This document shows, in pieces, positions 1 to 12,736 of a stretch of 64,000 nt of DNA. The position numbers were made by a program, and so were the translations under genes. The stretch covers positions 25,039,153 to 25,103,152 of the forward strand of contig CM039511.1 of the NCBI GenBank assembly GCA_022432975.1, given 5' to 3'. The first letter of the stretch is position 1; every line of letters starts with the position of its first letter. The notes below the pieces were generated by a model, which was not told the origin of the DNA, searched no databases, and worked only from the letters and a program-made list of their open reading frames with translations. Origin of the DNA: Begonia masoniana. Lineage: Eukaryota; Streptophyta; Magnoliopsida; Cucurbitales; Begoniaceae.

Positions 1-214
1 GCAGGCCTTGAACTCCTTCGGCAGATGCAAGCCTTGTACTCCATCGGCAGATGCAAGCCTTGAACTCCATCGGCAGATGTCGTTTACCTATCGGTGGATG
101 TCATTCTTTTCTTCAACCGGTGGATGTCTTCTTTGTCTTTTAGCTATCGGTTAATGTGAACATTTTATACAATTTCAGCCCTGTACACTTAACCAATATT
201 GTTAGAAAACTAAA

Positions 215-2903
215 TGAAACGACCCGAGAAGGATCACCACGAAATCATAATCTTTTATTAATCGTTCGCTTAACTTTTACTATTATTTCATCTTTCCTAT
301 TCCTCGACAAGCATTTACATTCGCATATCCTTTTTTTTTTTTTTTTACTAAACTGAAACAGAGACACAGAACCATCAAGGAAGACGAACCCTCTCGCGAC
401 TCGACTTCCTACACCTCGTCGGCTCAAACTTTCACAGAGTCGAGCGACTATACACGGTCAATCGATCGATAACTTAATTGGGCAATGAAGGGATACCCTC
501 AGACCACTCAACGTCGATCAACACAAACTGCATGGGTTTGCAGTTGTCTTCCGGTAGAAACATATCTACCGCTCGTCACATGCTCTACACGTGTCCGGTA
601 GAAACATATCTACCGCTCATCACATGCTCTACATATGGCTCATTAGACATCACTTAGTGAAAACATCATCCGGTGGCACACGCAAAACCACGTGACCAAA
701 TTAAAACATCGCCCGGACGCAAAACGACAAACTTTAAACCTACATCTACCGATGACGTCAGCCGGATGATATATTCATCCGACATCTTCCGGTGGACATC
801 CACCGGTGAACACGAGCCAAACACGTGACTCAATAAAATCACACCCGGTCACTAAACGACAAAATAACATTTACATTATCCGGTGAAGAAACACACTTCA
901 TCCACCGGTCACTAGATGACAAAACCATTATTCCTACTTCTACCGGTGACGTCAGCCGGTACAAAACTTCCACCTACAGAACTCAACCAAACAATTCACA
1001 TGATTCATCTTGTCTATAAACTTTACCGATAAGACTACTATCCATTCAGAGCATAAGTAGCGGAAGACTTAAGTAAAACAGACCATTCATTAATTGTCAC
1101 GATCACTAACAGACTCTGAAGTTTGATCAATCAGATTCTAACCTCATTGTTAAGAGAAAACCTACTCTACTTAGACATCTGTTCAACATAAACTTCATGG
1201 ACATACTGTGAGCATAACCAGGGGTCTTAATCGCCTATCCAGCCTTGCACTGTCATTCTGAGCATCCTCCAGCAACCAGCTTTAAACATCTTCTTTGAAC
1301 ATTGTATCCTCACCTGAACCTTCTTCACCTACACCATAAGGTTTAACTATATGCCTAATGCTTAGTAAGGAATGCATGTTGGCAGACATACATAAGTGTA
1401 CAAATTAAGAAACATAAGTCTGTAAATCTTTCTTCATTCGTTCTCATTTTCATTATTTACATAGCATGTATTAAGGCAGGAAACAAGGGAGAAAGACAGG
1501 GGTACATAATCAATTGCCAATCGGGCAATCATAGTAACGACTAGCTCGGCCTCCACCGGTGGGAGAATTCACGAACTATCGTGCAGTATAAACTCGGCCT
1601 CCACCGGGGTGAGGATTTGCGAGTTTTCCTGCCAATTCGGTCTCCACCAGCGGGAGAATTCGCGAACCGTACTTATCATCCACTCGGCCTCCTCCAGTGG
1701 GAGAATTCGTGAGCCATACTAATCATCAACTCGGCCTCCGCCAATGGGAGAATTCGAGAGTCATACATGTCATCAACTCGGCCTCCACCAATGGGAGAAT
1801 TCGCGAGCCATACATATCATCAACTCGGCCTCCAACAGTAGGAGAATTCTCGAGCCATACATATCATCAACTCGGCCTCCAACAGTAGGAGAATTCGCGA
1901 GCCATTCATAAGCCTTGTGAACATATCATAGTCATTTCCCCCGTTCTGCACTTAATCATGATAACATTTGTTCTTCATGTTCTTATCTCAACCATAAACG
2001 TGTACATATTGCATAGACATGAAGTTCACAGAGAAATGTCATACTATAAGGACGAGCAAAACATCATGTAACCTAACATCTTCTTACTCACATTCTTCAT
2101 ACCATGGCAACAACTAGTCATGATTAACAGACAAACATCTCAACAATTTTCCTAATACCCTTGCGGTGTAGGGCCCTAGTGGCCGGAAATCTTAATACAT
2201 CCACTTACCTGGTTCCCTTAGCAATCCGAGCTTCTTCTCTTTAAACTTCTTCACCTAAAACATGTTCATTACAGTAGTTAAAACAAAATCCTAATAGTTC
2301 TAATCATAAATCGTCCTAGGATTCTAATAGCTAAAGTCATTCCGATTCCTCTGTTTGATACACTGCAGTCTGAAATCCGAAAACTAGGCGGACAAGTCTT
2401 ACCATCGATTAAATCCGAGTTGGTTACTTAGAATGTTCAAAATTGATTCGGAATGACATCACTACTCTCAGATTTTAAAAGGTCTTAAACTGCTCGGCCA
2501 CTGTTAAAACCAAACTCAAATGCCGAGTTGAAAGCAAAGCTCTATTCACTAATAAATGACTACATTATCCATTTCATACCTCAGGTGCGGATTTGCAGAG
2601 ATATGCAGGCTTAAAACCGGTCGTCGGAGGGAGGTTGCTGGCAAGCAGGGTGCGAGCTCGGGGAAGGAGAAATTGCCGAGAGTAGAAGGTGTCGGCTAAA
2701 GTGGGGTTTAATGAGGTTTAAGGTTTCCAATTTCTTTAAATACCGGTCCCAAACTTCAATTATTACCATAATGCCACTCAACCTAGTTTAAAATCCACAT
2801 GTAATTAATTAAACTTGTCATAAAATTCTAAACCGCGAAGATTAAATATTCATTACCGTTAATACAGTTAGGAAAATTACCTAGTCGTGTCTCGGGTGCT
2901 ACA
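215..2903 (-). mobile_element. Gypsy-type solo LTR inside the copia-1 LTR
   Basis: A 2.69 kb TG...CA unit is flanked by the 5 bp direct repeat CTAAA (210-214 and 2904-2908). The homologous copia-2 LTR has the uninterrupted site at 18707-18715, which shows this is a clean insertion. On the minus strand it starts TGTAGCACCCGAG, like the other gypsy LTRs here. There is no internal region, PBS or polypurine tract, so it is a solo LTR left by LTR-LTR recombination. It has the inverted arms common to this LTR group (about 2165-2178 and 1329-1342). The lineage is inferred from LTR landmarks, since no coding region remains. Confidence 0.85.
1545..1904. repeat. Minisatellite in solo LTR, ~47 bp unit, about 8 copies
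   Basis: Each unit has the form CTCGGCCTCCACC...GGGAGAATTC followed by a more variable GCGAGCCATACATATCATCA. The CTCC and GGAG blocks face each other and could form a short hairpin in every unit. The array lies between the two inverted arms of this LTR. Confidence 0.85.
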
Positions 2904-3054
2904 CTAAAATACCCTTTTTAAGGGTATTTCCAACAGATTAAAAATACAAACATAATTCATTATTCTCATTTAACAAACATAATCAAATTACATATTTATC
3001 ATCCAAATACATCATCAAAAACTTAGTTAGACTTAAACACTAATTAAGTCAACA

Positions 3055-3140
3055 ATCTCCCCATTTTTGATGATGACAAAATATTAATGTAAATTTGATT
3101 AAGTGTTACTCTCCCCATAATTCTAGCTCCCCCATGGAAA
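3055..3140 (-). promoter_or_regulatory. Polypurine tract region of copia-1
   Basis: On the minus strand this region has purine-rich runs (GGGGGAGC near 3129-3137 and GGGGAGATTG directly next to the LTR). This is the usual position of the plus-strand primer of a copia element. The same arrangement is seen in copia-2 at 18853-18930. Confidence 0.7.
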
Positions 3141-3422
3141 ATGCATATATTCTAAGAACAAACACGAAACATACCAGAGTTTTAAAAACATGCATATATC
3201 CAGATTTTCAGATTTCCAAAATTTTCAGATTTCCAAAATATGCATACAATCATAGTAACTAATTCCACATGCATGTCCATCATCAATCAAATATATTCTC
3301 CCCCATTGACATTATCAAAAACAATCAGAGAGACAACAGAAGCATTCAACACAATTCAGAAACACATCAGAGTAATTGCATTAGAAAATGAAGAAAAGTG
3401 TAGACATTAAAGAGAGTATCAG

Positions 3423-5464
3423 CTACTTAAAAAAGGCTATAAAATGATTCCAAAAAGCTTGGTTAATCCAAGCAGGCACTTCAAGGTCTGAGGAGAAGTA
3501 AGCCTCCACGAGTGTTTGGAAGGAAGCAATAGCCTGAGGGACAGGTGGATGATAGAGCACTAAACCCTGGCATGGAGTAGGCTCTGGCTGAGGAGCAGTA
3601 GAGGTAGAGGGGCCTTGATATACCACCATATCCATACATAGAGGAGGCTCGACAGAAAGACCAGCAATAGGAACAACAGGAGGAGAGAACAGGAGCTCAG
3701 CTTCATGAATATGCGAGGACATGAACTGCACATCTTCTTCAACTGTAGGCCTGGAAAATGGAAGAAGGAGATCTTCATAGCAAGCCTCGGAGACATTGAT
3801 TGAACTGGATGGTGCAGGTTCTGGTTCGGGATTCAGATTGTCAATTGAGGATTTGAGTGACTCAAGTTCCCGGACAACAAGGCGGCGATGACCATCCACT
3901 TTGGTTGCCAACAGACCAAGACCAGTATCAAAATCTGTGCTCATGTCTTTTTGAGTCTTGGCTAGCTTGGCATCTAGAGTCAGTTCAATCCTACTTTCAA
4001 TGGAACTGAGAGCTGTCCCAATGCTGTCAATAGAGGCCTTCAGCTCATTATACTGAGCCTCACTCAACGAGAATCTCCTCTGATAAGTTAGAGGAGTGGC
4101 AGGAGCATTGGATAGGATGGGTGATGAGGCTTGGACTTGAGGAGTGGGGAGGACTGGAGAGATAGGTGGAAAGGCAGGTAGTGAGGGAATCAAAAGTGCA
4201 GGTGGAGGAGGAGAAGAGATTGGGACTGGAGAAGCAATTGGACTTGGAGGAGGTAATTGGTCTGTAGGAGGTGGTTGGACTGGTGGAGGCAGAGAAGGCA
4301 ATAGGAGTGCAGGAGGAGGAGAAGGAGGATTCTCTGGAAAGGGAAGGGGCACAGATGAGGGAGTAGAGATGGCCTCGGAAACATGTGCTCTTGAGGAAGG
4401 GGCACGACGTCTTCGCACAAGAGGAGAAGGTTAGAAGCTAGAAGCCTGAGATTGAGAAGGGGAATTATCAAATGCAGGTATCTCAGAGTCATCCCCTCCT
4501 TCAGCAATGGACTCCTCTAGCAGGATAAGTTTTCTCTTCCCCTTTTTGGCAGCTGCAGCTTTAGCAGTACTTTGCTTAGAAGCGTCCAAAACAAGGTTCC
4601 CTGTTCTTGTTCTCTTTATTCCCATTTTCTTCAGGGTGGTTTGGGAATAGTAACTTGAAGGTTGAAGACAGAAGGGGTCTTCATCCTCTGGAAAAACAAC
4701 CTCAAGCTGTATAAATATCTTCATGAGGAGCAGATTGTAAGGTAAAGAGGTAGCCCTGGATGACACTGCCTGAATCATCCTTCGAACAACAACATATCCA
4801 AGATTGAAGGGGGCCTTGTAGTAAAGTGCAAACGGAACAAAATTGCACTCACTTCGTCATGGTGACCACCCTTAGGGACAATATTGTACCCTATCATCTG
4901 ATGAAATAACCTGGCCCTTGCGATCAGGTGTTTGCCCTTAAGATGATCAGTGGAATGGTTTGGGTCAAGAGCTATAATCTGTATAAAGCTTTGACCGTCA
5001 GAGGTTCCAAAGAAAGGAGGCTCAGTGCCGGACACATACTTGTATGGACAGCTATCTAAATGGGAGACCTCCAGAAGGGCATTAATGTACTGTGGAGTAA
5101 TGTCTATGTGCTTGTTATACACATAGCTCTTTATAGTAGAGAGATCAGAGGTATAACTCAGGTTAGCATAAAACATTCTGATGGCTTCTGGGAAATAGTA
5201 CGATTCTACATCAAAAAGTCCTAGTAACCCGAGATCCTTTAAGGGTTCTATGATATCCATTCCAGATAAGTCCTCAAAGTAAATACCTCGACTGGGAATT
5301 AAAGATTTGAACTTAAAGTCGTCATGGTACCTTAACTCAGCAGCTTGAGAGAGAAAGAAGAGAGATGGCCACTCTTTTGCACGAGGAATCTCTCGTGGAG
5401 GACGAGCTGATACTTTGGCCTTCTTCTTGGTTGGTTTAGGAACAGCGAAAGACGATGAAGCCAT
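3423..5464 (-). pseudogene. Copia-1 accessory (env-position) ORF, RxFYANL family, broken
   Basis: This ORF lies downstream of pol, where SIRE/Maximus elements carry an extra 'envelope-like' ORF. It would encode about 680 residues from the start at 5464. The N-terminal ~230 residues carry the RMFYANLSYTSD motif followed by SYVYNKHIDIT, typical of the plant transposon-associated protein family. A basic middle (KKGKRKL) and a long Pro/Ser-rich stretch follow, then a heptad-like coiled coil beginning SLSEAQYNELKAS. I see no signal peptide and no convincing membrane segment, so an envelope role is not supported. A one-base frameshift lies near 4840 (frame changes between DEVSA and NFVPFALYY), and an in-frame stop follows SSF near 4432. 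Copia-2 has the homologue at 19190-21262. Confidence 0.75.
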
Positions 5465-5782
5465 TGGAGCGATTCGAAGAAGGAAAAACCTAGAGAGAAA
5501 GAGGTTTGAAAGCTGAGGTTTTCTGAAAAGGCGCGAAAGATGAAGCGTCTCGGAGAAGAAATAGAGTTTAATTGGAATAGGGCATCGCCCGATGAGAGGA
5601 AGTCACACATGTAAAACCGATCAGCCCGATAGGTCACACGTGTCGGCAGATTAAGAATATATCTTCCGATGCCTTCAGACAATATGCATCTGCCGATACC
5701 TATCGGTATCAATGCATCAGCCGATGCCTTCACAGACAGAAATGCTCTAACACTCAGGAATTGTCCAAATAGAAGAAGAATC
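5465..5782 (-). other. Spacer between pol and accessory ORF of copia-1
   Basis: This non-coding spacer contains repeated motifs of the type CATCNGCCGATGCC and TATCGG, and a G-box-like CACACGTGT near 5637. The equivalent copia-2 spacer (21263-21572) has the same layout with diverged motifs. It could hold a promoter or splice acceptor for the downstream ORF, but that is inference. Confidence 0.4.
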
Positions 5783-8068
5783 TTAGATTTTCTCAACCCG
5801 AATGAGACCTAGTCTTATTCTAATATTATTGAAGGTCTTTTCATCCAAAGGTTTTGTAAAGATGTCGGCCAGTTGATCTACTGAATTAATAAATTCTAAA
5901 GATATATCACTTCTTTGAACATGATCACGGATGAAGTGATATCTTACATCTATATGCTTAGTTCTAGAGTGCTGAATATGATTTTTAGAAATGTTGATAG
6001 CATTGGTGTTATCACACCGAATAGGAATCCTATCATAAAACAGATTATAATCTTCCAAAGTCTGTTTCATCCAAAGCATTTGTGCACAACAACTGCCTGC
6101 AGTAATATATTCACTCTCAGCAGTTGACAATGCAACAGAATTCTGTTTCTTAGAATACCAGGAGACAAGAGTTTCACCAAGGAACTGACATGTTCTACTG
6201 GTGCTTTTCCTATCAACTAGACTACCAGCATAGTCAGAATCAGAGTATCCAATCAGATCAAAAGAAGTGCCTTTAGGATACCACAATCCAAGATCATAAG
6301 TTCCACTCAAATATTTGAATATTCTCTTGACTGCATTTAAGTGGGATTCTTTAGGGGCAGCTTGGAATCTAGCACACAGACAAACACTAAAGAGTATATC
6401 TGGCCTACTTTCAGTCAGATATAACAATGAACCAATCATACCACGATATTTTTTAATATCAACACTAATTCCTTTTTCATCTTTATCCAATTTAGTTGTG
6501 GTACTCATGGGAGTCTTGGAAGACTTAGATGATTCTAATCCAAATTTCTTTAGAAGATCCTTGATGTATTTTTCTTGACAGAAGAAAATTTCATCAGGAG
6601 ATTGACTAATCTGAAACCCTAAGAAGAATTTCAACTCCCCCATCATACTCATCTCAAATTCACTTTGCATGAGGGAGGAAAATTCATTACACATGTTGAC
6701 ATTAGTTGATCCAAAAATAATGTCATCGACATAAATTTGAACTAACAAAATGTCTTTATCCTTTTGCTTGGTAAATAGAGTTGAATCAGTATTTCCCTTT
6801 TTGAAATTCCTTTCCTCAAGGAAGTTCTTCAATCTATCATACCAAGTTCTAGGAGCCTGCTTAAGTCCATAGAGGGCCTTTCTTAGTTTGTAAACATAGT
6901 CAGGTTTTTCAAAGTCTTCAAATCTTAAGGGCTGTTCTACATAAACTTCTTCCATGATATATCTATTTAAAAAGGCACTCTTTACATCCATTTGAAAGAG
7001 TGTGAAGTTTTTGTAGCAGGCATAGGCTAAGAGCATTCTAATGGATTCTAGCCTAGCTATAGGTGCAAAGGTTTCCTCAAAATCAATTCCTTCTTCTTGA
7101 TTGTAACCTTTGGCAACTAACCTAGCTTTGTTTCTTACTACAATCCCATTTTCATCCATTTTATTCTTATAAACCCACTTAGTTCCAATAATAGGATGAT
7201 CAACAGGTTTTGGAACAAGTTCCCAAACATTGTTCTTTTCGAATTGGTTTAGTTCATCTTGCATTGCAACAATCCAATTTTCATCCAATTCGGCTTCCTC
7301 AAACTTCTTAGGCTCTATCTGAGAAATAAATGCCACATTGGCACAGAGATTCCTAAGAGAGGATCTGGTCTTAACACCTAATGAGGGATCACCTAAGATT
7401 TCATCTATTGGATGGTTTCTAATATACTTCCAATCTCTAGGAAGATCTGCAGATTCATCTTTAACAGGAACAATTTCTAGAGAACTTGAAGATGGTTCTA
7501 AAGATTTTTCTACTAGAGGAGTATCTGTAGGCTTTTCTGAAGAAAGAGAATCGAGTTGTTTATCCAAGGTAACATCCTCATCCACATAGATTGTGGGCTG
7601 AGGGGACTCATCAAAGTTGACATGGACCGACTCTTTAACAACTAGAGTTCTCTTATTGAATACCCTATATACTTTACTGGTCAGAGAATAACCAAGAAAA
7701 ATTCCAAGATCAAATTTGGAATCGAATTTTCCTAAGTTATCCTTAGTGTTGAGAATGAAGCATTTACTACAAAAGGCTCTAAAGTATTTGACAGAAAGAG
7801 TTTTTCCACTCTAGAGCTCATATGGAGTTTTCTCAAGAATAGGTCTTATTGAGACCCGATTAAGCACATAACAGGCTGTTGCAATAGCTTCAGCCCAGAA
7901 ATACTTAGGAAGAGAGTTTTCATTAAGCATAGTTCGAGCTAGCTCTTGGAGAGATCTATTCTTCCTCTCAACAACACCATTTTGCTGAGGGGTCCTAGGA
8001 GAGGAGAAGTTGTGCTCAATTCCATGTTTGAGACACAAGAGTTCAAATTTTTCATTTTCAAATCTCGG
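5783..8068 (-). pseudogene. Copia-1 pol remnant: integrase C-part, RT, RNase H
   Basis: This is the 3' half of a Ty1/copia pol. In order it shows the end of the integrase core (SPRTPQQNGVVERKNR, with the catalytic Glu region), the integrase C-terminal part, then reverse transcriptase ([14 protein letters not shown] with the YVDD active site; [17 protein letters not shown]) and RNase H ([27 protein letters not shown]). It ends at [12 protein letters not shown]-to-TAG stop interrupts integrase near 7813 (PYEL*SGKT). Homology to copia-2 stops near 8068, so gag, protease and the N-terminal half of integrase are absent. From about 7808 to 5783 the frame is open. Confidence 0.9.
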
Positions 8069-8838
8069 GCTCAACTTTTCTCTCTTTTCAAACCACATCA
8101 CACTTCTTATTGGAGAAATTGTCAAAAATACTTGATCTCCTATTGGAAATTCTAATTTTCTCTTCCTATTTGCATAGCTCTTCTATCTACTCTGGGCTAT
8201 TCTTTTCCAAATTAAAGAACTATCTTTGCAGTCTCCCTCATAATGTCCGACCCAACAATATTCCTTCTCAACTTCGTCTCAATGTACTGGAGATTGCTCA
8301 ATGTACTGGAGATTTGCACTTTCTACCATAAAATACTTCATAAGCCTCCATCCAAAACAAAACTTAGTTACTATTGTTATAAGTGAACTCCCCTAATGAC
8401 AGATTCTTACTCCAATTCCCTCAGAATGAATAGCACAAGCCCTCAAAATATCCTTCAGGATTTGAGCGCTCGCGGTAAGCCACGATAGCATCCTATGTTG
8501 TGCGTGTTGCGCAGCCAGCACGACCCTTGTGCCTAGTTTTTCCAAAAACACATTTTTTATGTTTTTTTTTTTTTACGTTTTAGGGTTTTCAAATTTAATA
8601 TTTCCAAACTTTATTTTGGGTCATTTACCATTATTTTTAGTGTTTATTTTATCTTATTTAAATATCCACTTTGTACCATTTTTTTTGCATGTTAATGCTA
8701 GTCCTTTTTTCATTTGGAACTCGCGAGTTGTCTTCTCATTTCTGCAAAATCTATAGGATAAGCCTAAACATAATAGACTTCGACCCTCAAACAAGTAAAG
8801 ATTTACATGTTTGAGGGAGACAGTTATGATTTTTATTA
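8069..8838. other. Unassigned sequence between copia-1 and MULE
   Basis: I see no coding region here. The sequence is AT-rich with homopolymer runs. It includes an 18 bp tandem duplication (CTCAATGTACTGGAGAT, about 8278-8311). It may be host DNA or an old LTR remnant. Confidence 0.5.
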
Positions 8839-9460
8839 GGGAAATTACCAATATAGACCTCGAAGTATACGGTTTTTTTATTTTAAACTTTTAAAATATT
8901 AAATTTAACGGATCAAACATTAAAGTATCAAAAACGTAACATAACAAACTCTACCGTCCGTCCGATCTGCGTCCGGTATCCAATTTTGCCCTATATAGAA
9001 TGGACGGTAAATATATGCATCCGTCCGTATCAATTATTTTGCCATATACCGGACGGACGGTTAAAAATCGCATCTGTCTGGTACATTTTACTGACGGACA
9101 CACGAATAGTCTGTCCGTCCGTCCGTAAGATTTGTCGTGGCTGTCGACGCGCGGATAGGACGGACACTTAAATAAAGCGTCCGTCCGTGATCTTGTATGT
9201 CCGTCCGTTTTTGTTAAGGCATTTTACAAACGGACGGACATTCTAATTTAGGGCGAGATTGGACGGACGCTTAAATACAGCGTCCGTCCAATCTCTCCAC
9301 TTATATCGCACCAGAACCTGAAATCTGACATTTTCACCGCGGCAAAATCAATTTTCTCTCAACCTCTTGCAAATTTTTTGCAAATTTTTGACCAAAAAAT
9401 GCTTTGAGGTAATAGCTTTATCCATTCTGATTGATTTAGTTTAATTTTTATCGTAAATAA
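8839..9460 (+). repeat. MULE left terminal inverted repeat
   Basis: This repeat aligns with the reverse complement of 14190-14802 over roughly 600 bp with scattered substitutions. It is rich in GGACGGAC blocks. It contains palindromes of the form GGACGGACGCT-TAAATAC-AGCGTCC (about 9160-9190 and 9262-9292). Its inner part reads GCTTTGAG|GTAATAG, a good splice donor context that is identical in the right TIR. Confidence 0.9.
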
Positions 9461-9604
9461 TTTGGATTTTGTAATCTTCCATACTGCATAACAGACGAAT
9501 GCACAGAAAGAGCGTCCGTCCGTTCTCCATTTTTGTTGAATTGAGATTGTTTTCCTCTGGTTTTCTTTATGTATTCTGAGCGTTAGTGTGTTATTTTTTT
9601 GCAG
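9409..9604 (+). other. Putative 5'-UTR intron of the MULE transposase
   Basis: A donor GAG|GTAATAG at 9409 lies in the TIR. A polypyrimidine run and acceptor TTTTTTTGCAG ends at 9604, 13 bases before the ATG at 9618. The donor is duplicated in the right TIR and the second gene has a matching arrangement. This is a prediction from splice-site appearance only. Confidence 0.45.
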
Positions 9605-9617
9605 ATAATCGTCGTAA

Positions 9618-11796
9618 ATGGCAGGAAGATTAGTTGATGCAGATGAGCCTGTGGACATAGAGTGGTATATGGAGAAGCACGGTCGAATATACGGTGATAT
9701 TCAACCATTTGATCACTTAGATGGTGAAGGAGAAATACAAATGCATTCAATATCGCAAACCTTAGATGATGAGCTTCGTGAACCATTTAATTTGGATGAT
9801 GACGAGGCACAAAGTATATAAGTAAGGGTAGAAAATTCTGGTAATTTTGTTGTGGGCAGACAATATAGGTCCTTGAAAGCCAATAGAGATGAAGTACGAG
9901 ATTATTCTTTGAAAAAGTGATTTGATATCAAATTTGTTAATAGCGAGAAGAAGAGACTCACGGTAAAATGTAAAGGAGTAGATTGTAATTGACATTTGCA
10001 TGCTCGATCATGCAAAATGAGTTGACTTTCCAAATAAAGGCCTACTGTAATGATCACAACTATGTAAGGACACTTGATAATCGACACGCTTTGGCAAAGT
10101 GGTTGGCAACGTATTATTCAGATAGGTTCAAAAGTCAACCTTACTTGCCCATTCCTGATATTATCGAGACAGTGAAGAAAGAACATAAGGTGAATATTAA
10201 GCCAAGTCTTGCGAGAAGAGGAAAAAGTGAAGCTAAAGAACTTAATTACGGGAGAGGCGAAGAACAATTTAAAACTACTACGTTCGTATTCAGAAGAAAT
10301 ATTCAGATCAAATCCAAGCAGTACAGTGAAAATACATGGTTACGTGGTTGGTGAGGGGCGAGATAAGAAGATGATATTTGAAAGAGTATACATATGTATG
10401 GCTGCCTGTGTGGCAGGTTTGCTGGAACAGGGCAGACCTGGGCTCTTGCTCCGGCCAATTACTCACGTCCATAAGTATTGATGGCTACAATGGCGTATAT
10501 CCCATTGTCGTTGCCAACATGGAGACAGAATGCAAGGACTCGTGGCTGTGGTTTTTGGAGTTATTGCAGGACGATTTAGGCATTGACTGTGGACGAGGAT
10601 GGAAATTTGTATCGAATCGACAAAAGGTATATATTATTATTACTATTATTATTATTTGGGCGTTGTAGTTATATTGTTTTATGTTGAGTCTGATTTTCTT
10701 TCAAATTTCAGGGGTTGTTGGTTGCTGTGGACGACACATTTGGTTTAACCGAATACCGTTTTTGCCAAAGGCATATGTATGCAAACTTCAAAGGACGATT
10801 TCGGAGCACAGCCTATAGAGATGTTATGTGGAATGCAGCAAGGGCAACCACAAGGGAATATTTTGAGATAGCAATGAGGAAAGTGCATGAGCTAAACCCA
10901 GATGCACATACATGGCTTCGAAGAACACCGCGTAGCAGTTGGGCAACTCATGCGTTTTTGCTAATTTTCAAGTGCGACTTGGGCTTGAACAATTTATGTG
11001 AGTCTTTCAATTCAGCTATATTACCGCCCAAGGACAAACCAATCCTGACCATGTTCGAGATGATTCGAAAGAACATGATGACTCGTATTGTAAAAAAATA
11101 CGAAGAGATGCTCAAGTCAGACGATGTCCTATGTCCTAAGATTAGGAAAAAACTAGAGAATCTCAAAGAGCCAGCTCACAATTGGAGTGCTGAGTTAGCG
11201 GGAGATGCACGGTTTGAGGTCAGCAACGGTAACGAAGAATATGCCGTTGACCTGAATGAAGGTGTGTGCACATGTTGGAGGTGGGAGTTTACTGGAATCT
11301 CATGTGTTCATGTCATTCCGTGCATTTATTTCATGAGAGAGCCGGTGGAAAATTCGTTCATATATACTATCATCGAGATACATATTTTGAGATGTACTCA
11401 CACTTCATTCGTCCAATTAATGGCCAACCAATGTGGCCGGAACCAGAGAATCGGACCCCAATCGTTCCACCCGACAGAAGGCCCCAACCTAGTAGGCCGA
11501 AAAAGAAAAGAGTGCGCGATGTGGATGAGCCTTCTACGTCGATAATATCTATGAAGAAGTCTATGATGTCGTGTCTTAAATGTCGGTGTCAAGGGCATAA
11601 TAGTCACACATGTCCTGAGAGAGGATCTAGTTCAGGTGCTGCTGCTTCGCGTGACACATTTATGAGTTTCCAGACATTTAACGGGACTCGAGTATATTTT
11701 TTCCCATTATTCTCTAAACAAACTAAGATTATTATGTTATAATATAACTGTCATTATGTGTAGGAATCTACTACACGCGGCCATGAAATAAGATGA
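9618..11796 (+). pseudogene. MULE transposase (MuDR family), broken
   Basis: The order of recognisable parts is: acidic N-terminus; MuDR-type DNA-binding domain (VGRQYRSLKANRDEV); central MULE domain (SIDGYNGVYPIVVANMETE, SWLWFLELL, FVSNRQK|GLLVAV, YRFCQRHMYANFKG, NNLCESFNSAIL); SWIM zinc finger (CTCWRWEFTGISCVHV); and a C-terminal CCHC knuckle (CLKCRCQGHNSHTC). Two introns are likely: 10627-10711, ending TTTCAG, and 11692-11763. The second catalytic Asp, usually in SDRQKG, is Asn here. The segment before GQLLTSISID looks shortened, and I cannot find the first Asp motif. There are stops after DDDEAQSI and in the DNA-binding region, and a frameshift near 11340-11355 after the SWIM finger. It is inactive but clearly of MuDR type. 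Confidence 0.85.
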
Positions 11797-11962
11797 TGGA
11801 TCTCAAGTGATAACGAGGACATTCAGGAGCAGCTTTATTTTATGCATTTTGTCTGTTATAATTTAATTTGATGTACAATTCATTTCAACTTCAAATTATT
11901 TTGTAATGAGAGCTAACAATTAGTAATTTTGTTAATTTTGTCTATATGATAATTTTGTTTAT

Positions 11963-12470
11963 TTGATGTTTAATACTGTAACTGTTTAGGTAGTCGAATA
12001 TGCAGTATGATACTAGGTATGGAGGAGTCAAAAAACAAAGGAAACTCTGGTCAAATTTATAATTTATAATTTTTTATCAGATTTTAACTAGTTTTAGGTA
12101 AAATTGCGATTCTAGTCTGGTTTTGTCTACCCGTCTAATTTAGAAGGTTAACTTAGAATTATTCAATCTATAATATATAAATTAGAATTACTTTCTAATA
12201 GGTTTAGGTCCACTAGCTTGAGACTTAATTAGAATATTTGGCTAACTTATAAAAATGAAATTACTTCGTTTAGTTTATTTTAATAGATTGGTGAAAATAG
12301 TACTTCAAAAATAATTTTATACGATAATTTTGTTAATTTGATGTTTAATGTGAGAAAAATTTAGAAATTTAGCCAGAGTTTCCTTTGTTTTTTTACTCCT
12401 CCATAGCTAGTATCATCCTGCATATTCAACTATCCAAACAGTTCCAGTATTTTACACCAAACATCAAACT
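11963..12470. repeat. Imperfect inverted repeat between the convergent MULE genes
   Basis: The left arm (about 11963-12058) and right arm (about 12366-12470) are inverted copies. Both contain GAATATGCAG, GATACTAG and TATGGAGGAGT followed by AACAAAGGAAACTCTGG. The ~300 bp loop is AT-rich. The repeat lies just beyond the stops of both genes, so both transcripts could end in or read through the hairpin. Confidence 0.8.
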
Positions 12471-12736
12471 AAAAGTATTAAACTAATATACATAAAGTGC
12501 ATCAATCTAGAAGTATACATCATCCAACTAAGTGCATCAAACTAAATTAAAGTACATCAACTACAGTGCCAACTACTATTCATCAAACTAATATACATCA
12601 AAATAGAAAATAATGGGGAGTCATCCCCATCATCCTGGTAGTCCATCATCTCCTATCTGCACGTAATGAAAGTTATATTAGAAAATAATAATTATAATAA
12701 AAATAATAATGAGAAAAATGGGTTGGAATGTACCTA

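Larger units (their letters stand above)
1..3054 (-). mobile_element. SIRE-type copia-1, 3' LTR (partial, interrupted)
   Basis: This is the 3' LTR of a minus-strand Ty1/copia element. It runs off the left edge of the window and is split by a solo LTR at 215-2903. The right boundary at 3054 is the CA end next to a purine-rich tract on the minus strand. The stretch 2909-3054 is near-identical to the end of the second copia LTR at 18700-18852. Positions 1-150 carry degenerate repeats of ATCGGCAGATG. The outer end lies outside the window. Confidence 0.8.

Noticed and set aside
1697..1888. Open frame of 63 codons with repeats
   Set aside because: It is a by-product of the 47 bp minisatellite, whose unit lengths vary; no protein likeness.
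3423..5464. Retroviral envelope gene in the SIRE elements
   Set aside because: Position fits the 'env-like' ORF, but no signal peptide, cleavage site or membrane anchor is visible; called accessory ORF instead.
10207..10480. Separate small gene within the MULE transposase region
   Set aside because: The overlapping frames are pieces of one frameshifted transposase; motifs continue from one frame to the next.
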